Shown: one piece after another, positions 59,562-64,000 of the stretch
How positions within the stretch are numbered: the first letter of the stretch is position 1
Layout of the letters: every line of letters starts with the position of its first letter
Notes under the pieces: model-generated
What the model was told of the DNA's origin: nothing
Database searches by the model: none
Seen by the model: only the letters and a program-made list of their open reading frames with translations
Made by a program: the position numbers and the translations under genes
Source: Atopsyche davidsoni
Taxonomy: Eukaryota; Arthropoda; Insecta; Trichoptera; Hydrobiosidae
Assembly: GCA_022113835.1 (NCBI GenBank)
Contig: JAILWY010000007.1
Location: 7,045,001 to 7,109,000 of the forward strand
Length of the DNA: 64,000 nucleotides
Direction of reading: 5' to 3'

Positions 59562-59730
59562 TTTTTTTGATCTTTCCATGTTTCTGTTTTTATTATATAT
59601 GTGACAGAGTTTCATCAACCTGTCCTGATGGGATTTTCAAACGAAAAATTTACGTTTGAAAATACTAATGTGACAGGTTGGCGAAACCAGTCACAAATAA
59701 AAACAAAAATGAGGAAAAATCTCAAAAAGT
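59562..59730. repeat. 169-bp fold-back palindrome
   Basis: The innermost arms TTTTCAAACG/CGTTTGAAAA are perfect around a 9-nt AT loop. Outside them CAACCTGTC/GACAGGTTG, GGTTTC/GAAACC-like, TGTGAC/GTCACA and GTTTTTAT/ATAAAAAC pair in order, giving arms of about 75 nt with few gaps. No recognisable transposon end. A fold-back MITE or an RNA hairpin is possible. Confidence 0.7.
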
Positions 59731-61580
59731 GATTTATTTAAAAGTACTTTAATAATATCAAATTTCCACCGAAAAAATATGGGCTAGTAATAATATTCAA
59801 AATGCAAACAAGTAATTCAATATATTTATCTTTTATTTAATACATGAAACGACCTTTTCTTGTTTACCGCAGCACCATTGATTGGCTTAGGTGTTTTGAA
59901 TACGATGGGATAGTCTAGAATTTTTTTTTGTGTACTCACTATGACTGCATAGATATATATGTATTATAGAAATATTATAAAGAAAACAAGTCAAAAATTT
60001 ATAAGAAAATACTATTCAAGAGTGTCTATAAATTTGTAATTCAATAAACACGATTCATACATGCTGTTTAAATTGGAGAGCAGGCTTTAATTATTCAGTG
60101 ATAATGTCGTGAATGTTGAATACTATCAATATTACGCTGTCGTATCTGAATGATATCAAACGTCAATCAAAGCAAATTTGATTGGCAGGAGTGAGTACTA
60201 TAATAGTTGACTTAAATTGTTAATTAACACTAAAGCAGATTAGAAATCACACACCAATATGCAACGTACTAAGCAAATCACCTACCTTGTCACAACAAAA
60301 TCTAATCAGATATATCAGTTTTAATTTTATTAAAAATTACGATTGTGTAATTTCAATGATAGGGTAGTTTTTGAGCGAAACCTCCATTTCAACCCAACAG
60401 TTTATTTAGTTAGTACGGAAACCACCCTATTAAATTATCCCCATGAGTTATTCAAAGATATTTATGATTATGGTATGCCTATGATTTATTCAAGCAAAGT
60501 GGTCATATTCTGTGACTTCATCTGCAGGATTCATATTCAGGCTGCGGATGAATAAAAAGAGTAGACGATGAATAGAAAAGAAAGTTCTCTTCCTAAAACA
60601 AAGTAACAAGATAGGAAAATATACAGACAATACTGAATATACATCAATCGAGAGGTATTATAGAGGGAAACATATATTAAGCAGATAAATTTATGTGATG
60701 TAAATGTATGTAATCTTTAAATGCTGTTCACAACAAAGTAAACGTATACTTTTATGTAAATGTTTTTATGTTGGTTTTCAAACACATTACTTCATTTTTA
60801 TAACCGAAATCTAACTAATATTAATATGTTTGAAAATAAAAAAAATCGATGACTTTTTAAAAATATACTATGGTGAAATGAAAACAGCGAACAATACGTT
60901 GAACCTTTTTTATTTAATTGTATTAATGCCTTCCTAGGATTTGAATTTATTTCTCAACAACTTAAAATAATCTTTGAAATTTCATATTATACCACATAAA
61001 ATGAAAGCAAATATCTAATATAAAAAATATCAGAAATATAATGATATTCATATTCGAAAGTTGATAATGAAATATACTTTGCGTTTTCTTAATGCATTCA
61101 ACGAATTTATCGGCTAAATATTTGTATTTGCGAAAGATAAACATTCACTCGGTTTCAATATTGTGACAAGGCAGATCCAGTTTCATAGTGCATGTTCAGT
61201 TTCAATATATTTTCATGTTGGCACGGTATATCATTGTTTCCGTATGGAGGGATGAATGCTAATTCATTAAATGCAGAGCCGGCCTGCGTGACCGCCCCCA
61301 AGCACAGAGTCTTAAGGGATCAATCAGATCTCCGCTGAGCCCTAATAATGCAATTCTATCTTTATTAACTCGACGTGAATTTTTCCTCTTCTGTTTTGAA
61401 TTTGAGACTATTTATACCCGACCAGTGTTGGGCAAAAATAAATTCCAGCCGTATTTTATTATGTAACTAAAAATGGTTCAACTGAAAAAGCACTTAACGA
61501 ATTTGACGCTTAATTGTAAAAAATAAAATATATTTAGAGCTTACATTAATAGGCCTGTGGCGACGGAAAATAGACCTGTC
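59731..61580. other. AT-rich stretch without a recognisable gene
   Basis: A GC-richer block lies at 61.27-61.33 kb. Open frames are short and show no domains. Confidence 0.5.
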
Positions 61581-61612
61581 AACTTACCTGCAAGAAAATA
61601 AAAATACATTGT
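61581..61612 (-). promoter_or_regulatory. Candidate recursive splice (ratchet) site
   Basis: On the minus strand a pyrimidine-rich TTTTTATTTTCTTGCAG is followed at once by GTAAGTT. That is a strong 3' splice site joined to a perfect 5' splice site with no exon between (AG/GT junction at 61588/61587). This is the signature of ratchet points that remove long insect introns in steps. The nearest minus-strand gene downstream is the LPGAT1-like gene. Confidence 0.45.
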
Positions 61613-61894
61613 AATCAAGCGCAAATATTATTATAATGAAATTGTAAGTTTAAAATAAATTAATATTTGCTAGTAGAGGTTGGAAGAGTCATTGAATATC
61701 AAATTATATTGAGCTAACTTAAGAACGCGACTCACTGTAAACTAATGACGTCACTATTCACGTATAAACTGAAAAATACATGCAGTTTTGACAGATCACA
61801 CATATTTGACAGTAAAATCATAGTTATCACATACTTTTATTAATTTTAGTAGTTTCTAAAATATAAGCAGCTTTAGTACTTTTTAGTGTTTTTA

Positions 61895-62022
61895 TATATA
61901 CAAAGAGATGTCTATTACGGATAAATCAATCAGATGCGTATTTATTACCCATTACGGGCTTATTATATTTATGAACTATATATGAACTAATGTGCCTAAT
62001 CATATTAGTATATACAAAGAGA
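61895..62022. repeat. 100-bp insert flanked by 14-bp direct repeats, with dispersed repeat copy 2
   Basis: TATATACAAAGAGA occurs at 61895-61908 and 62009-62022. The 100 bp between includes 61926-61969, the second copy of the 44-bp repeat at 2493-2536. The flanking repeats look like a target-site duplication from a retroposed insertion. Confidence 0.45.
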
Positions 62023-62090
62023 CTCATTTAGATAATTTTATATCCAAAACACGATAAAATACATGGTTACTAAAATTAAATTGATGTACC

Positions 62091-62156
62091 TAAATACTGT
62101 TAATTATGAACAGTATTTATAGAAATTTTATATGTATTATACATATAAAATTTCTT
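62091..62156. repeat. Two adjacent perfect hairpins
   Basis: TAAATACTGTT/AACAGTATTTA (62091-62101 and 62109-62119, 11-bp arms, 7-nt loop) is followed two bases later by AGAAATTTTATATGTA/TACATATAAAATTTCT (62122-62137 and 62141-62156, 16-bp arms, 3-nt loop). Both are perfect in the arms. Confidence 0.85.
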
Positions 62157-64000
62157 TTAAAAGGATTGTTGAACGCTTTGTATTTTATGATTAAACAAAC
62201 TATACACTATCAAGACTCGATACATGTGAAACAGCAGCTGGTCGTAATGAGCATAGATTGAATCTCCACAGGAAAAGTTTTCTGAAAATATAAAATGTAC
62301 ATACATATTCGAAATATATATTTTTCATTAATTAAATACGTTTCCTTATTTTATGCCTTTTTAAATATTTAATGCACCATTTTCGCGTTCTAATTAAAAT
62401 CTATTGATTAAAAAAATGTAATGGAGCTGCTCATGCACGGGGCGCTGTTAGCCGGCGCAGTGCTCCGATTCGGGGCACGGCGCGGCGCCCTCGCATAAAT
62501 CACTAATTAAACAGCACAAATTTTAAACGCTGATTTACGATTTACAATCCACGATTAATTCGCAATAACAAACGAAATTACGCGCAATAACAGAATAGAA
62601 ATATATAATTCAGTTTCCCAGGGAGCGCCTCGGCGAAATCTCCGCTGCCCAGTGCCGCCCCGTGGAATTCAATAACACGCAATGGGTTTGCTGTTCTATA
62701 AGCTGCATTCAAAATACTAAAATATTACTTGAAACACATTAGTTAGATATCAAAATATCAATTTAAGTTAATAGTTTTTAGTCAAAACGTTTATCTGTAG
62801 AAACCCATATAGGAGCACCACAGTTATGTGAATTTCCCAGCCTCACAGTTATTATAATTATAAAAAAACGAGTCCGTCGTGGTAGCTTTATAACTGAATA
62901 ATCAAAGCCTTTTTTTATATTTGAAACAAAAATTTAAAAAAAAGAGAGAACGCCGCTAACATAAATAGACTTGGGTGAAATATTTTAAGCATGTGAAAAT
63001 TGTCGCAGTAACCAAAAACCTTAGCAGTTTTTTTTTATTTTATATTTATACCTAATTTCAGAATACAATGGTATTTTAATATAAATAACGTCACTTTAAA
63101 CAGTAATGATCAATGACGTCGTATAAGAAAATCGAGCGTACTGTCGTTAATGGTTTAAGTCGAATAGATTGTACATTTACAATGAAAGAATATCATCATC
63201 AAAAAAGAAACAGATCCAATGCTCAAAATCAAAATTCAATTCTCATCGACAAAAAGTCAAGATGATTTTTTTGGGACTCTCAATCAATCCAGCAGAAGAA
63301 AAACAGCTGGATCCTATATTACGCAAATGTGCCAGACATGCAATGTATTTATACTACATATTTAATATTGTAAAGAGTCTACGCCACTGCGTTTGGCCAC
63401 TGCCATTAAATATCATTAAACGGTCTCAATTAAAATAATCCAATTAATGTGGGAGGGCTGGAGGGCAAGGGGCGAAAGACGCGCGTAAATAACGTCCGCC
63501 ATTTTTTATCTTTACGCCATTTACCCGGAGCCTGAATAACCATTTCCACTCTATCTGGTCTCCGCATCTCCAGCAGTAAACACCCACTCTCGGTGCCCTT
63601 GGAATTTGTTAGACAACTGAAACCATAGACTCAAATAAAACGGCCCGGTCGCGGAAGAAACGACGATAATAAAACAGTGGACATTAACGGATATTCATTC
63701 CGCTTCGGAATTCATTCGACTCCTGAACGCTGAGAAGTTATTTGGTTTTTATTGAATAGAAAAAAATCAACAACATATATAATAAAAAAAAACTAGTAAA
63801 TAAATTACCGACTTGAAAAAATGGCATTTGTTTTTATGATTTGTGAATAATATTTTTCTACAAATTAACATCTATATAATACGCAAATATTTATTTAGGC
63901 ACTAAATAAAAATACTATATAATTTAAAAATGTTTAGAGGAACAAAATCATTAAACCTTTTTATTATTGTATTGTTTTTATAATTGTAGTTTATTGGATA
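62157..64000. other. Gene-free stretch to the window end
   Basis: GC-rich blocks lie at 62.43-62.48, 62.61-62.68 and 63.45-63.72 kb. The 63169-63438 frame has no recognisable domain. The rest is AT-rich. Confidence 0.45.

Overview
The window looks like nuclear DNA of an insect. It is AT-rich (roughly 30% GC by eye), has spliced genes with GT-AG introns, and carries insect-type transposons: a Ty3/gypsy element whose gag has a SAP domain, a Tc1/mariner relative with a DUF4817-type start, a LINE family, TTA-flanked MITEs and a DDE-transposase-like gene. A true bug or related hemipteran is my best guess, but nothing here proves the order.

Layout. 0.1-2.5 kb: a transposase-like gene with an intact 554-codon main exon and a broken last exon; a terminus-like sequence follows at about 2.46 kb. 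2.5-12.4 kb: no gene; the 4.95-12.44 kb part may be a very long 3' UTR of the next gene. 12.4-14.75 kb, minus strand: the last four coding exons of an LPGAT1-like lysophospholipid acyltransferase, the only conventional host gene I can recognise. Its splice phases all agree. The 5' exons with the catalytic HX4D motif were not found. 16.6-17.6 kb: a degenerate TTA-flanked element and local repeats. 17.75-20.53 kb: a very recent, internally deleted Ty3/gypsy element on the minus strand, with identical 321-bp LTRs, a 4-bp target duplication, a SAP-domain gag with two minisatellite arrays and an integrase remnant.

20.5-64 kb is a gene desert in my reading. It alternates AT-rich sequence with many 100-400 bp blocks of much higher GC that are neither open reading frames nor recognisable repeats. 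This is what a regulatory landscape or a giant intron of a developmental locus looks like. Scattered in it are truncated copies of one LINE family (one looks like a twin-priming inversion), small MITEs, near-perfect palindromes, a G-quadruplex-prone (GGGGGC)n tract, a diverged tandem duplication of a ~101-bp unit at 44.8/45.0 kb, and at 61.59 kb on the minus strand a textbook recursive-splice (ratchet) site. If that site is real it fits a minus-strand intron more than 45 kb long, possibly the 5' intron of the LPGAT1-like gene.

No prokaryotic features, CRISPR arrays, rRNA genes or convincing functional tRNA genes were seen. The most unusual items are the gypsy derivative with its phase-shifting 69-bp gag minisatellite, the ratchet site, and the duplicated 44.8/45.0 kb element.
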